Origin: Acidobacteriota bacterium
Lineage (GTDB): Bacteria > Acidobacteriota > Terriglobia > Acidiferrales > UBA7541
Reading direction: 5' to 3'
Assembly (NCBI GenBank): GCA_021788095.1
Contig: JAJYLB010000002.1
Location: forward strand, 163,583-227,582
DNA length: 64,000 bases
The position numbers were made by a program, and so were the translations under genes. This document shows positions 9,283 to 17,670 of this stretch, piece by piece. Numbering within the stretch: position 1 is the stretch's first letter; every line of letters starts with the position of its first letter. Below the pieces are notes generated by a model. That model was given only the letters and a program-made list of their open reading frames with translations. It was not told where the DNA came from and did not search any database.

Positions 9283-10411
9283 CGTTGTCGTCCCATCGGA
9301 GAATCTGGAAAGGGCGTGCTGGGGCCGTGAAAAACGCATGTCCGTTCTGATAGGTCTCGACGCCCTGCGGGAACTCGATCACAACCCTCAACCTGGCGGT
9401 GACACCGTCGGTGTTCCTGGCCGTGGCCCGCAAGGAAAGCGGGCCGGAGCAGGGCGCGCAAAGGTACGAAAGGGCCTCTGGTCCCAGCGGAGTGGCGGGA
9501 GCGTCGTTCAGTTGTTGGATCGAGGTGAAGGGCTTTTCCGCCCGCGTCTTCACAATGTAGCCGGCCAGGTCCGGCGCCATGGAAGGAACCGCGAGGAGCA
9601 CGGGAATGGGCGCGGTATTGATATCGATCTGCGGCGCTCGGGAATGCACCGTAAGGCAATCGAGCAAGCCGAGCCGGTGCTCGATGCGGCCATCGCTGTG
9701 GACGACGTACCGGCCGTAGTAAAGCTCGGGAGTCACACCGCGCACGAGCAGCATCTCCGCGACGGATCGGAAGTCCGCATGCGGCGGGAGGTAGGGAAGC
9801 GGCAGATGGAGATAGTAGGAATCCCGACCCCCGTACATGCTTGCCACTTCGTCGCCCGAGGGAGTGCGCCACTGCTCGGTGGCATCGGCGAGCGATTCCG
9901 CCGCCTCGCTGCTCTGGCCGAGCGCGGTGAAGAGCCGCACCAGCACTTTCTTCGGCGCTTGATTGAGATCGATCTTGCCGGCCTCGTCTTCGAGGGCCAC
10001 TTGGGTTCGCCACGGCCCCTCCTGCCACACCAAGCGGTCGCCCGGAACGGGCCGATCGGCCGGGCCGGTGGAGGAAGAAGGCGGAGAGAGGAGCAGGGCA
10101 AGGGATTGATTGACGGCGCCGCGCGCGTAGTAGTAGCCCTGGAGCCGTTCCTGCTGGGCCTCGATCCCCTGGACGGCGGTGCGGACGGCCGTCGAGAGCG
10201 CGAAAGCCAGCAGCGCCATCAGCACGATGCCCCACAGCACCACCACCAGCACCACGCCCGATTCCGATTGCCGGGCGCCCAGTTCGCCCGAGCGCGGCAG
10301 AATTCGGCCCTCAGCGGCTAAAGCCGGGTGGATAGCGCTCATCCTTTGGCACGACTGAAGTCGCGCCCTTACGAAAAGCAGGCTGCTTACGGAGATCCTC
10401 GAGCCGCTCAT
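9272..10411 (-). CDS. gspK: GspK minor pseudopilin
   Basis: Pseudopilin tip component. The class III leader and helix read GELGARQSESGVVLVVVLWGIVLMALLAFAL, and the large alpha domain follows (IDLNQAPKKVLVRLFTALG, and IDINTAPIPVLLAVPSM). No Glu+5, as expected for GspK. ATG 10411 overlaps the gspJ stop (ATGA); the next ATG is 10342. From 10411 the leader would be unusually long (about 50 residues) because a dispersed palindrome block at 10308-10375 lies in frame between start and helix, so the true start may be 10342. Confidence 0.85.
   Translation of the reverse strand: MSGSRISVSSLLFVRARLQSCQRMSAIHPALAAEGRILPRSGELGARQSESGVVLVVVLWGIVLMALLAFALSTAVRTAVQGIEAQQERLQGYYYARGAVNQSLALLLSPPSSSTGPADRPVPGDRLVWQEGPWRTQVALEDEAGKIDLNQAPKKVLVRLFTALGQSSEAAESLADATEQWRTPSGDEVASMYGGRDSYYLHLPLPYLPPHADFRSVAEMLLVRGVTPELYYGRYVVHSDGRIEHRLGLLDCLTVHSRAPQIDINTAPIPVLLAVPSMAPDLAGYIVKTRAEKPFTSIQQLNDAPATPLGPEALSYLCAPCSGPLSLRATARNTDGVTARLRVVIEFPQGVETYQNGHAFFTAPARPFQILRWDDNDDR
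10308..10375. repeat. dispersed palindrome block inside the gspK 5' end
   Basis: Contains CGGCTAAAGCCG and GACTGAAGTC-GCGCCCTTACG; related blocks are at 28401-28453 (GGGGCTAAAGCCCC and CTGAAG hairpins) and 59421-59450 (GCGCCCTTACGG). It is translated as part of the long GspK leader if the ATG at 10411 is used. Confidence 0.65.
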
Positions 10412-11121
10412 GGGGTCGGCACCGTCCGCGCGGGTATCTCGAACGTGAGAGCGCCGGCGTAACCGTTCCGCCAGACTTGTATACGAATGCCCAGCGGCAG
10501 CTCGACCGCTTTCTCGTCCTTCTTCTCTCCCCATTCACCGACCCAATCGGCCGGCTTCCCGCCCTCCGCGGGCCGCAAATAGGAAAGAAGGATGCGCTCG
10601 GCAGGATCGCCCAGCGCCTCCACGGGGCCGAGCGGCGTGAACGAGCCGAGCAAGGCCGCCTGCAACTGGTCGTCATCGAGCGCGGGAATCTGGGTCGCCT
10701 CGAGCTGCTGCCGGCCGTCATCGGTTTCCACCACCTGATAGCGGGCGAGCCAGAGCCCATAGCTGGGATCCGGTACGAGCGATGCACGAGTGAGGAAGCT
10801 CACTTCGGAAGCGTTCCCCCGGAAGCAGAGTTGCGCCACGGGCCCCATCTCACCTTTCACCTGCACGAGGCGGGGAACGGCAGCGGCTACCTGCTGGCCC
10901 ATCACCTGCACGATCGTCAAGCTTCGGTCCAGGCCGGCAAGCTGGCGGTCGCCTTCCTGGAGGGCGCTGGCGCCGAGGCGGAGGCCAAGCAGCAGGATCA
11001 GCAGGACGAGCGCCGACAACGAAATGGCGACGACCATCTCGATGAGCGTGAAGCCCGCTTGCCCGCTACGGGGTTGCCGGCGCAGGTTGGGACCGCGCCC
11101 ACTGTTTAGTTTCGACGACAT
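10408..11121 (-). CDS. gspJ: GspJ minor pseudopilin
   Basis: Prepilin leader SGQAG-FTLIEMVVAISLSALVLLILLLG with Glu at mature position 5, then a 200-residue periplasmic domain with GVEALGDPAERILLSYLRP-type segments. GspJ caps the pseudopilus with GspI and GspK. The longest start, ATG 11121, overlaps the 3' end of gspI by 56 nt, more than elsewhere in this operon; no later ATG precedes the leader. The 3' end overlaps gspK (ATGA). Confidence 0.87.
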   Translation of the reverse strand: MSSKLNSGRGPNLRRQPRSGQAGFTLIEMVVAISLSALVLLILLLGLRLGASALQEGDRQLAGLDRSLTIVQVMGQQVAAAVPRLVQVKGEMGPVAQLCFRGNASEVSFLTRASLVPDPSYGLWLARYQVVETDDGRQQLEATQIPALDDDQLQAALLGSFTPLGPVEALGDPAERILLSYLRPAEGGKPADWVGEWGEKKDEKAVELPLGIRIQVWRNGYAGALTFEIPARTVPTP

Positions 11122-11578
11122 AGGAATTCCGATTCCTTCCTTCGCTCCAGGAAATCCGCAAACGCACGTCGTATAAGCCGTAGCCGCCCGGGCCCTTGTC
11201 CTGCTCGCCGGCAGCTGGGGTGATGCTCGCCTGCCAACGGTAGCCGTCGGTCCAGCGGCCCGAAAACTCGCCCGGGACGAGCGGCTGCTCGAGAAGCAAT
11301 TCCGTCATCTGCTCGCGCGCATGGAGCAAGAGCTGCTCGTGAGCGTTGATTCGCGCGATGTTCCGCAGCGATCCCGACATCAAGCCGACCACGGCAACGA
11401 ACGCCGTGCCGAGAATCGCCGAGGCGATCAGGACCTCGATCAGGGTGAATCCCCTCGCGGAGTGGCTGCGCCGCGTCCGCGGAGCCGCGATCGCCTGTCC
11501 GCGCCGTAGGGCCACGCTGCAGCGTGCCCCTACCGGCTCAACTCGTGCGGGACCGAAAATCGCGCGGGCGCCCGGCAT
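11066..11578 (-). CDS. gspI: GspI minor pseudopilin
   Basis: Leader cleavage site SARG-FTLIEVLIASAILGTAFVAVVGLM with Glu+5, followed by a short periplasmic domain (GYRWQASITPAAGEQ, YDVRLRISWSEG). ATG 11578 overlaps the gspH stop (TAATG), implying coupling. The leader would be 43 residues, far longer than the usual 6-15, because a perfect-arm palindrome (11506-11533) lies in it. GTG 11515, inside that palindrome, would give a 22-residue leader. Confidence 0.87.
   Translation of the reverse strand: MPGARAIFGPARVEPVGARCSVALRRGQAIAAPRTRRSHSARGFTLIEVLIASAILGTAFVAVVGLMSGSLRNIARINAHEQLLLHAREQMTELLLEQPLVPGEFSGRWTDGYRWQASITPAAGEQDKGPGGYGLYDVRLRISWSEGRNRNSYVVETKQWARSQPAPATP
11506..11533. repeat. palindrome inside the gspI leader
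   Basis: GTAGGGCCACGCTGC-AGCGTGCCCCTAC, an imperfect palindrome with long arms. It is translated as part of the GspI leader if the ATG start is used. Confidence 0.6.
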
Positions 11579-12069
11579 TAATTCCCCCTATACAACCGGC
11601 CCACGCTCAGCCGCGCCGTCAGCGGATCGAGCTGGAGCCGGAGATGAATCTGGTGGCTTCCTCTGAGGTCGAGTTGGAGCGGCTCCGAGGCGCCATCGGG
11701 GAAGAAATGGACGGGAGGCGGATCGCTCGTCCAATCCCCTTCCCCAACCCGCGCCCGCAGCGCGATGCCCGCGGGAAGCCAGACGGTGTTGACCACTCGC
11801 CCCGCCGTATCGGCCAAATACAGCGCTCTCCGGCCGCGGCTCGGCGACCCAAAAACGACCACAAACGTTCCGGCGTGGAAGACGGCGCGGTCATGCGCCT
11901 CGAGGAAGAAGTTGGCCACCGAACGCGCCTCCATGCGCACTTCCGTCTCGGCGTAGGCGCGCGTCAGGTTCGGCACCACGAGCGCCGCTGCGACCGCCAT
12001 GATCGTCACGACAACCATCAGCTCGAGCAGGGTGAATCCTGCTTCCCGCGTCTCGCGACGGTGGTTCAC
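11578..12069 (-). CDS. gspH: GspH pseudopilin
   Basis: Leader REAG-FTLLELMVVVTIMAVAAALVVPNL with Glu+5, then TEVRMEARSVANFFLEAHDRAVF and a beta-rich C-terminal domain, as in GspH/FimT. I choose GTG 12069, giving a 12-residue leader (NHRRETREAG). Longer options are ATG 12120 and ATG 12153, but the latter starts inside the dispersed repeat at 12130-12157 (reading MLSAAKHSDP, a common false N-terminus from that repeat). It follows gspG after about 150 bp that carry only this repeat. Confidence 0.82.
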   Translation of the reverse strand: MNHRRETREAGFTLLELMVVVTIMAVAAALVVPNLTRAYAETEVRMEARSVANFFLEAHDRAVFHAGTFVVVFGSPSRGRRALYLADTAGRVVNTVWLPAGIALRARVGEGDWTSDPPPVHFFPDGASEPLQLDLRGSHQIHLRLQLDPLTARLSVGRLYRGN

Positions 12070-12129
12070 GGGACAAGCCCCGCGGTCCGGTCGAGAGGAG
12101 GGAAGAAGGGCAAGTTCCATCCTTGGGTC

Positions 12130-12157
12130 GGAATGCTTCGCTGCGCTCAGCATGACA
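12130..12157. repeat. dispersed repeat (CTTCGCTGCGCTCAGCATGACA type)
   Basis: GGAATGCTTCGCTGCGCTCAG followed by CATGACA; a short palindromic intergenic repeat found in many bacterial genomes. It lies between gspG and gspH and creates an apparent in-frame ATG upstream of gspH. A relative is at 42326-42400. Confidence 0.6.
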
Positions 12158-12219
12158 GGCCCCGCGAGTTGGGTGTGGCGCGCGGTTGGCGAGAGGACGT
12201 CAAGTGCTATCGCCTTCCC

Positions 12220-12645
12220 CTACTTCCAACTATCGATTTCGGCGTTGAGGCCGGTGCCGCCTTCGTGCCCGGTCGAGCCGTAGGAAATGATTTCGTAGTC
12301 TCCGTGGGTGCTCGGGGAGCGATACACGTAGGGGTGGCCCCAGGGATCCACCGGAACCTCCTTGGGAAGATAGGGACCATCCCAGTTCTCCACACCCGGC
12401 GGGGCGACGCGCAGGGCCTCGAGTCCCTGGTCCGTGGTGGGGAAGGAGCCCACGTCCAAGCGATAGGCGTCGAGGGCGGTTTCGAAGGCGGAGATTTGCG
12501 CCTTGGCGGCGTCGATCTTGGATTTCTCCAAATTGTTGAAAAGGCGCGGAACCACCAAGGCGGCGAGGATGGCCAGTATGGTCATCACCACCAGCAATTC
12601 GATCAGCGTGAAACCGCGATCCTTTCGTTCCTGCTTCCGGCTCAT
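12220..12645 (-). CDS. gspG: GspG major pseudopilin
   Basis: Main shaft subunit of the T2SS pseudopilus. Leader KDRG-FTLIELLVVMTILAILAALVVPRLF with Glu+5, and the hallmark GspG C-terminal region: YRLDVGSFPTTDQGLEAL, GPYLPKEVPVDPWGHPYVY and the calcium-site loop near the C-terminus. Length (141 aa) is normal. ATG 12645 is preceded by GAGG at a good distance; an in-frame GTG at 12657 overlaps the gspF stop. Confidence 0.95.
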   Translation of the reverse strand: MSRKQERKDRGFTLIELLVVMTILAILAALVVPRLFNNLEKSKIDAAKAQISAFETALDAYRLDVGSFPTTDQGLEALRVAPPGVENWDGPYLPKEVPVDPWGHPYVYRSPSTHGDYEIISYGSTGHEGGTGLNAEIDSWK

Positions 12646-12653
12646 CGCACACC

Positions 12654-13871
12654 TCACGTGGGAATCTGATTGATGCTAAAAACGGCCAAGAGAATGGAAA
12701 TCACGATCGAGCCGACCACGATGCCGATCGCCAGGATCATCAGCGGCTCGAACAGGGCCACCAGGCTCTTGATGGCCGCCCGCGCTTCCCGTTCGTACAC
12801 CTGGGCGACGTGCATCAACATGCCATCGAGCCGGCCGGCTTCCTCGCCCACGCTGATCAAGTGGATGGCCAGCGGGGGGAAAGCCCCTGTCTCCCGCAGC
12901 GGCCCGGAAAGCCCGCGGCCCTGGCGCACGCCCTGCGCCGCGCGGCCGACCGCCCCGGCCAGCTTCTCGTTGCTCACCACCTGCGCGGAGATCTCGAGAG
13001 ACCGGAGCAGCGGCACCCCGCCGTGCAACAGGCTGCCCAGGCTGCGGGCGAAGCGCGCTACCAGCACCCGCTCGACCACCTTCCCCGCGCGCGGGACCGC
13101 GAGAATGAAGTGGTCCCACCAGCGCCGGCCTCGGCCCGAGCTGAGGTAGCGCGCGAGACCTGCCGCCAGGAGCGGCACAGCCACCAGCCAAAACCACCAG
13201 AACTCGCGGAGGACGTTGCTCGTCGAGAGGAGGATTTCGGTGGGAAGCGGCAGCGCCGCGCCGCTTTCCTGGAAAACCACCGCGAATTTCGGGACGACGA
13301 ACTGCATGAGAAACAGAACCGCGGCCGCCCCGACGACCATCAGCAGGACGGGATAGACCATAGCCGAAGCCAGTTGTCCGCGAAGCTCGTTGGCCGCGCC
13401 CTGGTATTCGGCGAGCTGGAGGAAGATATTCGGCAAATCGCCGCTCGCCTCCCCCGCTCGCACCATGCTGACGTAGAAAGGAGGGAAGACGCGCGGATGC
13501 TGCTCGAGAGCGGCGTCGAGACTCTTCCCTTCGCGGACGCTGCGCAGCACCTGCGCCAGCGTGGCGCGAAGCGCGGGGGAATCGATCAATTCCCCGGTGA
13601 GCGCGAGCGACCGGTCCATGGGTAGGCCGGCGCCGAGCAAGGTGGCCAGCGTGCGGGCAAAAAGCTCCCGTTGCGGGCCCAAACTCCGGAGCCCGAACGT
13701 GCGCCCGGCCGCGCCGTTTTTCAGCGCGGCTTCGCTGGCGGCCCCGACCGAGAGGGGAAGAAGGCGGCGCTGCTGCAGCAGGCCGACAGCGGCTTCCTGG
13801 CTGCGCGCGTCAATCGAGCCCTTCGCCAACTTCCCGTCGGCGGTCACCGCGCGATAGGCGAACACGGGCAT
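12654..13871 (-). CDS. gspF: GspF inner-membrane platform protein
   Basis: Polytopic T2SS protein of 405 aa with two T2SSF domains. It starts MPVFAYRAVTADGKLAKGSID, has FARTLATLLGAGLPMDRSLAL and REGKSLDAALEQHPRVFPPFYVSMVRAGEASG in the first half, and VARFARSLGSLLHGGVPLLRSLEIS and the matching MISVGEEAGRLDGML-type segment in the second. Three TM helices, the last at the C-terminus (FEPLMILAIGIVVGSIVISILLAVF). ATG 13871 overlaps the gspE stop (TGATG), which fixes the start. Confidence 0.95.
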   Translation of the reverse strand: MPVFAYRAVTADGKLAKGSIDARSQEAAVGLLQQRRLLPLSVGAASEAALKNGAAGRTFGLRSLGPQRELFARTLATLLGAGLPMDRSLALTGELIDSPALRATLAQVLRSVREGKSLDAALEQHPRVFPPFYVSMVRAGEASGDLPNIFLQLAEYQGAANELRGQLASAMVYPVLLMVVGAAAVLFLMQFVVPKFAVVFQESGAALPLPTEILLSTSNVLREFWWFWLVAVPLLAAGLARYLSSGRGRRWWDHFILAVPRAGKVVERVLVARFARSLGSLLHGGVPLLRSLEISAQVVSNEKLAGAVGRAAQGVRQGRGLSGPLRETGAFPPLAIHLISVGEEAGRLDGMLMHVAQVYEREARAAIKSLVALFEPLMILAIGIVVGSIVISILLAVFSINQIPT

Positions 13872-15586
13872 CAGTTGGACTCCTGGGTGACTCGCAACAC
13901 TTCCTCGACCGTGGTGAGCCCCGCGAGCGCCTTCTCGAAACCATCCTGGCGCAGCGTCTTCATCCCGCGGCGCTTGGCCGCTTCCGCCAGGCGATTCGCT
14001 TCGCTCGTTTGGACGATGAGCCGGCACATCTCCTCGTCCACTTCCATCAGCTCGAAAATGCCCATGCGTTGCCGGAACCCGATTTGGCGGCAGGCGGGGC
14101 AGCCCGCGGGCCGGTAGAGCCGCGCGGAAGTCTCGCCCGGCGGCAGGGGAAAAGGCAACTCGCCCGCCGAAACGGCGTAGGGGCTCCTGCACTCGGGGCA
14201 AAGCCGGCGCACCAGCCGCTGCGCGAGCACCGCGATGATGGAGGAGGAGAGCAGGTAGGCGGGAACGCCCATGTCCACCAGGCGCGTGATGGCGCTCGGC
14301 GCGTCGTTGGTGTGCAGCGTGCTGAAAACCAGGTGGCCGGTGAGCGCGGCCCGAATGGCGATCTCGGCGGTTTCCAGGTCGCGGATTTCGCCGACCATGA
14401 TCACGTCGGGGTCCTGGCGAACGATGTGGCGCAGGCCGGCGGCAAACGTCAGGCCGATCTGCGGACTTACCTGGATCTGATTGACGCCGGCGATCTGGTA
14501 TTCGACGGGATCTTCGAGCGTGACGATCTTTTTCTCGGTGTCGTTGATCCGCAAGAGGACGCTGTAGAGGGTGGTGCTCTTGCCGCTGCCCGTGGGGCCC
14601 GTGACGAGAAAGATGCCATGGGGGCGGGCCGTCAAGACCACCGTGCGGGCCAGCATTCCCGCCGAGAAGCCCAACTTCTCGAGGTCCACCGCGGCCGAAC
14701 CTCCGCGATCGAGGATGCGCATCACCACGCTCTCGCCGTAGATGGTGGGCAAGGTGGCGACGCGCAAGTCGATGTCGCGCCCGAGCACCTTCATACCGAT
14801 GCGGCCGTCCTGGGGCAGGCGGCGCTCGGCAATGTTGAGTTTGGCCATGAGCTTGATGCGCGAGACCACCGCGGGCCCCATCTGCCGCGGCGGAGCTTCG
14901 ACCGGATAGAGGACGCCGTCGATCCGAAACCGGACGCGGAGGTCTTTCTCGAGCGGCTCGATGTGGATGTCGCTGGCCCTGCTTTCCACCGCGCGCGAGA
15001 TCAACAGGGTGACCATGCGGATGACCGGCGCCTCTTGCGCCAGATCGCGCAGCCGCTCGACGTCTTCCCCTTCCGCGGCTTCCGCGCCGCCCTCCCCTTC
15101 GCCAAACGACTCCGCTAGACGGCTCAGGTAGCTGCTGCCGGCACCGTGAAACTTCTCGATGGCGTCCTGGATCTCGGTTTCGGAAGCGAGATGAGGCACG
15201 GGCTCGAGCCCCGTCGCCAGACGAATCGAATCGAGCGTCTCGTGCTCGAGGGGATCCGCGATGGCGATATGGAGCTGGCTGCCATCGAGTTCGAACGGGA
15301 AGAAGCTGGCCGAAGACATGAACCGCGGCGACAGGCCGCGCACCTCGAGCGGAATCGAAGGGAACTGGGCGCCTTGAACGATGGGCAAGCCCAGTTGCCG
15401 GCTCAAGGCTTCGAGCAGGTCGCGCTCGGGCAGCACGCCGAGGTTGACGAGCAGCCGGCCCAGCCGCTCGCCCGTCTCCTTTTGCAGCTCGAGCGCGCGG
15501 TCGAGTTCGACAGCAGACACCTTGCCCGATTCGACGAGGATTTCGCCGAGCGGCTTGCGCAGAGTGGTTACGGGGCTGGAGGCCAT
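13871..15586 (-). CDS. gspE: GspE secretion ATPase
   Basis: Motor ATPase of the T2SS. N-terminal GspE_N/MshEN domain (LGEILVESGKVSAVELDRAL), Walker A GPTGSGKST near residue 330, LEDPVEYQIAGVNQIQV (Asp box), Walker B DVIMVGEIRD near 392, His box GHLVFSTLHTNDA, and a zinc-binding tetracysteine (CPEC near 460, CPAC near 497). Length is 571 aa. Start ATG 15586 (MASSPVTTLRKP) lies 4 bp after the upstream stop. Confidence 0.95.
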   Translation of the reverse strand: MASSPVTTLRKPLGEILVESGKVSAVELDRALELQKETGERLGRLLVNLGVLPERDLLEALSRQLGLPIVQGAQFPSIPLEVRGLSPRFMSSASFFPFELDGSQLHIAIADPLEHETLDSIRLATGLEPVPHLASETEIQDAIEKFHGAGSSYLSRLAESFGEGEGGAEAAEGEDVERLRDLAQEAPVIRMVTLLISRAVESRASDIHIEPLEKDLRVRFRIDGVLYPVEAPPRQMGPAVVSRIKLMAKLNIAERRLPQDGRIGMKVLGRDIDLRVATLPTIYGESVVMRILDRGGSAAVDLEKLGFSAGMLARTVVLTARPHGIFLVTGPTGSGKSTTLYSVLLRINDTEKKIVTLEDPVEYQIAGVNQIQVSPQIGLTFAAGLRHIVRQDPDVIMVGEIRDLETAEIAIRAALTGHLVFSTLHTNDAPSAITRLVDMGVPAYLLSSSIIAVLAQRLVRRLCPECRSPYAVSAGELPFPLPPGETSARLYRPAGCPACRQIGFRQRMGIFELMEVDEEMCRLIVQTSEANRLAEAAKRRGMKTLRQDGFEKALAGLTTVEEVLRVTQESN

Positions 15587-15590
15587 GGCG

Positions 15591-16229
15591 TCAGTATTCC
15601 AGGATCGCCAACTGCTTCCGGAACGCCGCCCGGCCCATGGCATTGGCCCGGTACGCATCGATCGTCATCTTGGAGGCCTGGACGACGATGACCGAATGCT
15701 GGAGTCCGCGATCGCCCAAGGCGACCGTATGAATCACAATCGCCACGGAATCCTTGGGCGCCAGATTCGACATCGCGGGACCGAACTGCGCGAGCACGCG
15801 TTCGGCCAGATCCAGGGCCTGCTGGCGGCGACGGAGCTGGGTGGCGCGCTGCTGTTTCAACTGTTGTGGTGTGGGCAGGGTAGCAAACGGGCCGAGAGTC
15901 GTGGTCTGGGAGAGGTTCAGTTCGAAATCGAGTACGACGCCGTAGCCTGGCAGGTAGGCTCCCCGCGCCCGATCCATCACGCCGAAGGGCCCCGAGAAAG
16001 TCTGGGCGATGGCTTGATTGAGAACGGACTCGAACAATCCGATCTCATCTTTGATCTTCTTGAGTTGGGGCGCCTGCGAAGCAGGGGCGCCGAAGCCGGG
16101 TAGCGCGGCCGCCACGAGCAGCGCCAGGAAAACGAGCGCGCCCGGAGGCCGGTGGAAAAACGCGCGGGCAAGAATGCCCGCGCCACTGTTAAAGTGGCTC
16201 GCCATTGCTGGTTGCCTCTCCACGTTCAT
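15591..16229 (-). CDS. unknown exported protein of the T2SS operon
   Basis: I do not recognise a family. ATG 16229 overlaps the anti-sigma stop (ATGA). A hydrophobic export signal is visible (PGALVFLALLVAAALPGFGAPA), then a mixed-charge domain (KKIKDEIGLFESVLNQAI, YLPGYGVVLDFELNLSQ, a Gln/Arg-rich helix, and SNLAPKDSVAIVIHTVALG). The N-terminal stretch SGAGILARAFFHRP is the translation of a dispersed palindrome at 16161-16187. Its position between anti-sigma and gspE suggests a role in sensing or assembly linked to secretion. Confidence 0.75.
   Translation of the reverse strand: MNVERQPAMASHFNSGAGILARAFFHRPPGALVFLALLVAAALPGFGAPASQAPQLKKIKDEIGLFESVLNQAIAQTFSGPFGVMDRARGAYLPGYGVVLDFELNLSQTTTLGPFATLPTPQQLKQQRATQLRRRQQALDLAERVLAQFGPAMSNLAPKDSVAIVIHTVALGDRGLQHSVIVVQASKMTIDAYRANAMGRAAFRKQLAILEY
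16161..16187. repeat. dispersed palindrome, GCGCGGGC type, in a coding 5' end
   Basis: CGCGCGGGC-AAGAAT-GCCCGCG-CCACT, nearly identical to 2251-2278. It lies in frame near the N-terminus of the unknown exported protein, just before its signal helix. Confidence 0.75.
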
Positions 16230-16894
16230 TCCGTTCCCGGATTGGATTGCGGGGCGGGTTTGGCTCGCTCCGCGGTGAGTTGCCACAGGCTACGCAGATT
16301 CAGCTGTTGCTCCTCCACCTGATTCCAGAGGTAAGCTTGCGAATCGCGCAGAAGCTGCAGCCGGGAACTGACCTCTCCCCAGCGCTTCGCTTCGGACGGT
16401 TTCGAGGAAGAAGCGAGCGCCGCCTGAGGAGCGCCGCCAGCCGCGCTCTCCGTGGCCACCGCATTCTGGACCGCCGCACGCACCCACGCCTGCACTTGCG
16501 CCTGCGTCACCTGTTGCGAAGCGAGCGGATTCGAAACGGCCGATCCCGAAAATGCCATCTCGAGCCGCTTTCCCTGCCACGCTACCGAGGGCCGCAAAAT
16601 TACCAGAGCGACCAGGCTCGCTGTCACGAGCGCGGCGCTCGCGAAAGAAAACCATCGCCATGCCGCTTCCCACCAGGGAGCCGACATGGGGCGAAAGGCG
16701 AGGTTCAGCCCGGGAGGGGGTTCCTCCACGGGCCATCCGCGGCGCAGCGCCGCTTCGACCGCCTGGCTGCGGGCCAGTTCTCGCTGGCAGGCGGCGCAAC
16801 CGGCCTCGTGGCGGGCGAAATCGGTCTGCTTCTCCTCGGGCAGCTCGCCGCCCAATGCTTCGAGAATCGAGTCACGAAATTCGCGGCAATCCAT
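16226..16894 (-). CDS. zinc-finger anti-sigma factor (membrane)
   Basis: N-terminal zf-HC2 domain: MDCREFRDSILEALGGELPE followed by ARHEAGCAACQREL, giving the H-x3-C-x2-C zinc motif of ZAS anti-sigma factors. One TM helix near residues 85-105 (FSFASAALVTASLVALVIL) and a periplasmic tail rich in Gln. It lies downstream of the ECF sigma gene, so it very probably binds that sigma factor and releases it upon an envelope signal. ATG 16894 places the finger at the N-terminus; an earlier in-frame ATG at 16921 adds only MMVFVWRHA. Confidence 0.85.
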   Translation of the reverse strand: MDCREFRDSILEALGGELPEEKQTDFARHEAGCAACQRELARSQAVEAALRRGWPVEEPPPGLNLAFRPMSAPWWEAAWRWFSFASAALVTASLVALVILRPSVAWQGKRLEMAFSGSAVSNPLASQQVTQAQVQAWVRAAVQNAVATESAAGGAPQAALASSSKPSEAKRWGEVSSRLQLLRDSQAYLWNQVEEQQLNLRSLWQLTAERAKPAPQSNPGTE

Positions 16895-16997
16895 GGCATG
16901 CCTCCACACGAAGACCATCACTCTTGGATCGGAAGGGACGTTCGTAAAAGCCTGTTTTTCTGGCCAATATTTTAGAGCAGTGCGTTGACACGACTGG

Positions 16998-17017
16998 ATT
17001 CCCGCTTTCGCGGGAAT
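16998..17017. repeat. dRS3-like inverted repeat (ATTCCCGC...GCGGGAAT)
   Basis: ATTCCCGCTTTCGCGGGAAT, a 20-bp inverted repeat well known from many genomes (translated as the familiar HSRESGNP). It lies in the 165-bp gap between sigma and anti-sigma genes and could act as an mRNA hairpin that sets their ratio. Confidence 0.7.
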
Positions 17018-17059
17018 GACCAGGTATGGGGGCTGTGCGCTCGACCGGTTCAGTAAGAA

Positions 17060-17635
17060 TCAGGGATTTTCCGGCGGGTTCGGATCGTCCCACGCCGCAC
17101 GAATGGTTTCGAACGCCTTGTAGAGGCGCGACTTCACCGTGCTCGCGGGGCAATCCACGATCGTGGCAATTTCGTCGAATTTGAAGCCGTGATACACCTT
17201 GAGCAGAAGCGCTTCCCGCTGCTCTTGCGGCAGGCGCAAGATCAGCTCGCGCACCGCGAGTTGGTGTTCCTGCGAGCCGAGCACCGAGCCGTGAAGGTCG
17301 GTGCCGGGCTGCGGAATCGCCGCCTGGCCGCCGGAATCGGCCGGGGCGGGCCTGCTGCGGACGTGAGACCAGAAAGCGTGAACGGCGATGCGAAAGAGCC
17401 AGGGAGCGAATTTCTCCTTGTCCCGCAGATCTTTCAAGCGGGTGAACGCGCGGAGAAAGGCGTCTTGCGAGAGGTCGCGCGCCAACTCGCGGTCTCCGCT
17501 CAAGCGCACCAAGAAGCTGTAGAGAGGTCGCTCCCATCGCCAGACCAGCAGGCTGAAAGCCTCCACGCGGCCGGCCAGCACCTCATCGACCACGGCCTTG
17601 TCCGCTGGTTGCCCGTTCTCTTCCTTCATTCCCAT
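17060..17635 (-). CDS. ECF RNA polymerase sigma factor (sigma-70 family)
   Basis: Region 2 reads ELARDLSQDAFLRAFTRLKDLRDKEKFAPWLFRIAVHAF and region 4 LPQEQREALLLKVYHGFKFDEIATIVDCPASTVKSRLYKAFE. These are the two domains of ECF (RpoE-type) sigma factors, with the usual 190-residue length. The gene precedes a zinc anti-sigma gene and the gspE-D series on the same strand, so this sigma may control the secretion operon. ATG 17635 is chosen; TTG 17644 and ATG 17629 are alternatives. The upstream gene ends 35 bp before, so cotranscription is possible. Confidence 0.93.
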   Translation of the reverse strand: MGMKEENGQPADKAVVDEVLAGRVEAFSLLVWRWERPLYSFLVRLSGDRELARDLSQDAFLRAFTRLKDLRDKEKFAPWLFRIAVHAFWSHVRSRPAPADSGGQAAIPQPGTDLHGSVLGSQEHQLAVRELILRLPQEQREALLLKVYHGFKFDEIATIVDCPASTVKSRLYKAFETIRAAWDDPNPPENP

Positions 17636-17670
17636 AGACGCCAAATCCCGTCAAAAAGACGAAACCACTT

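Noticed and set aside
3899..15586. Type IV pilus rather than type II secretion operon
   Set aside because: GspK, GspC and the GspG calcium-loop pseudopilin, with no PilT, point to T2SS.
16872..17537. 221-aa minus-strand frame with GHSRESGNP
   Set aside because: Classic translation of the ATTCCCGC/GCGGGAAT repeat, overlapping the real sigma factor gene.
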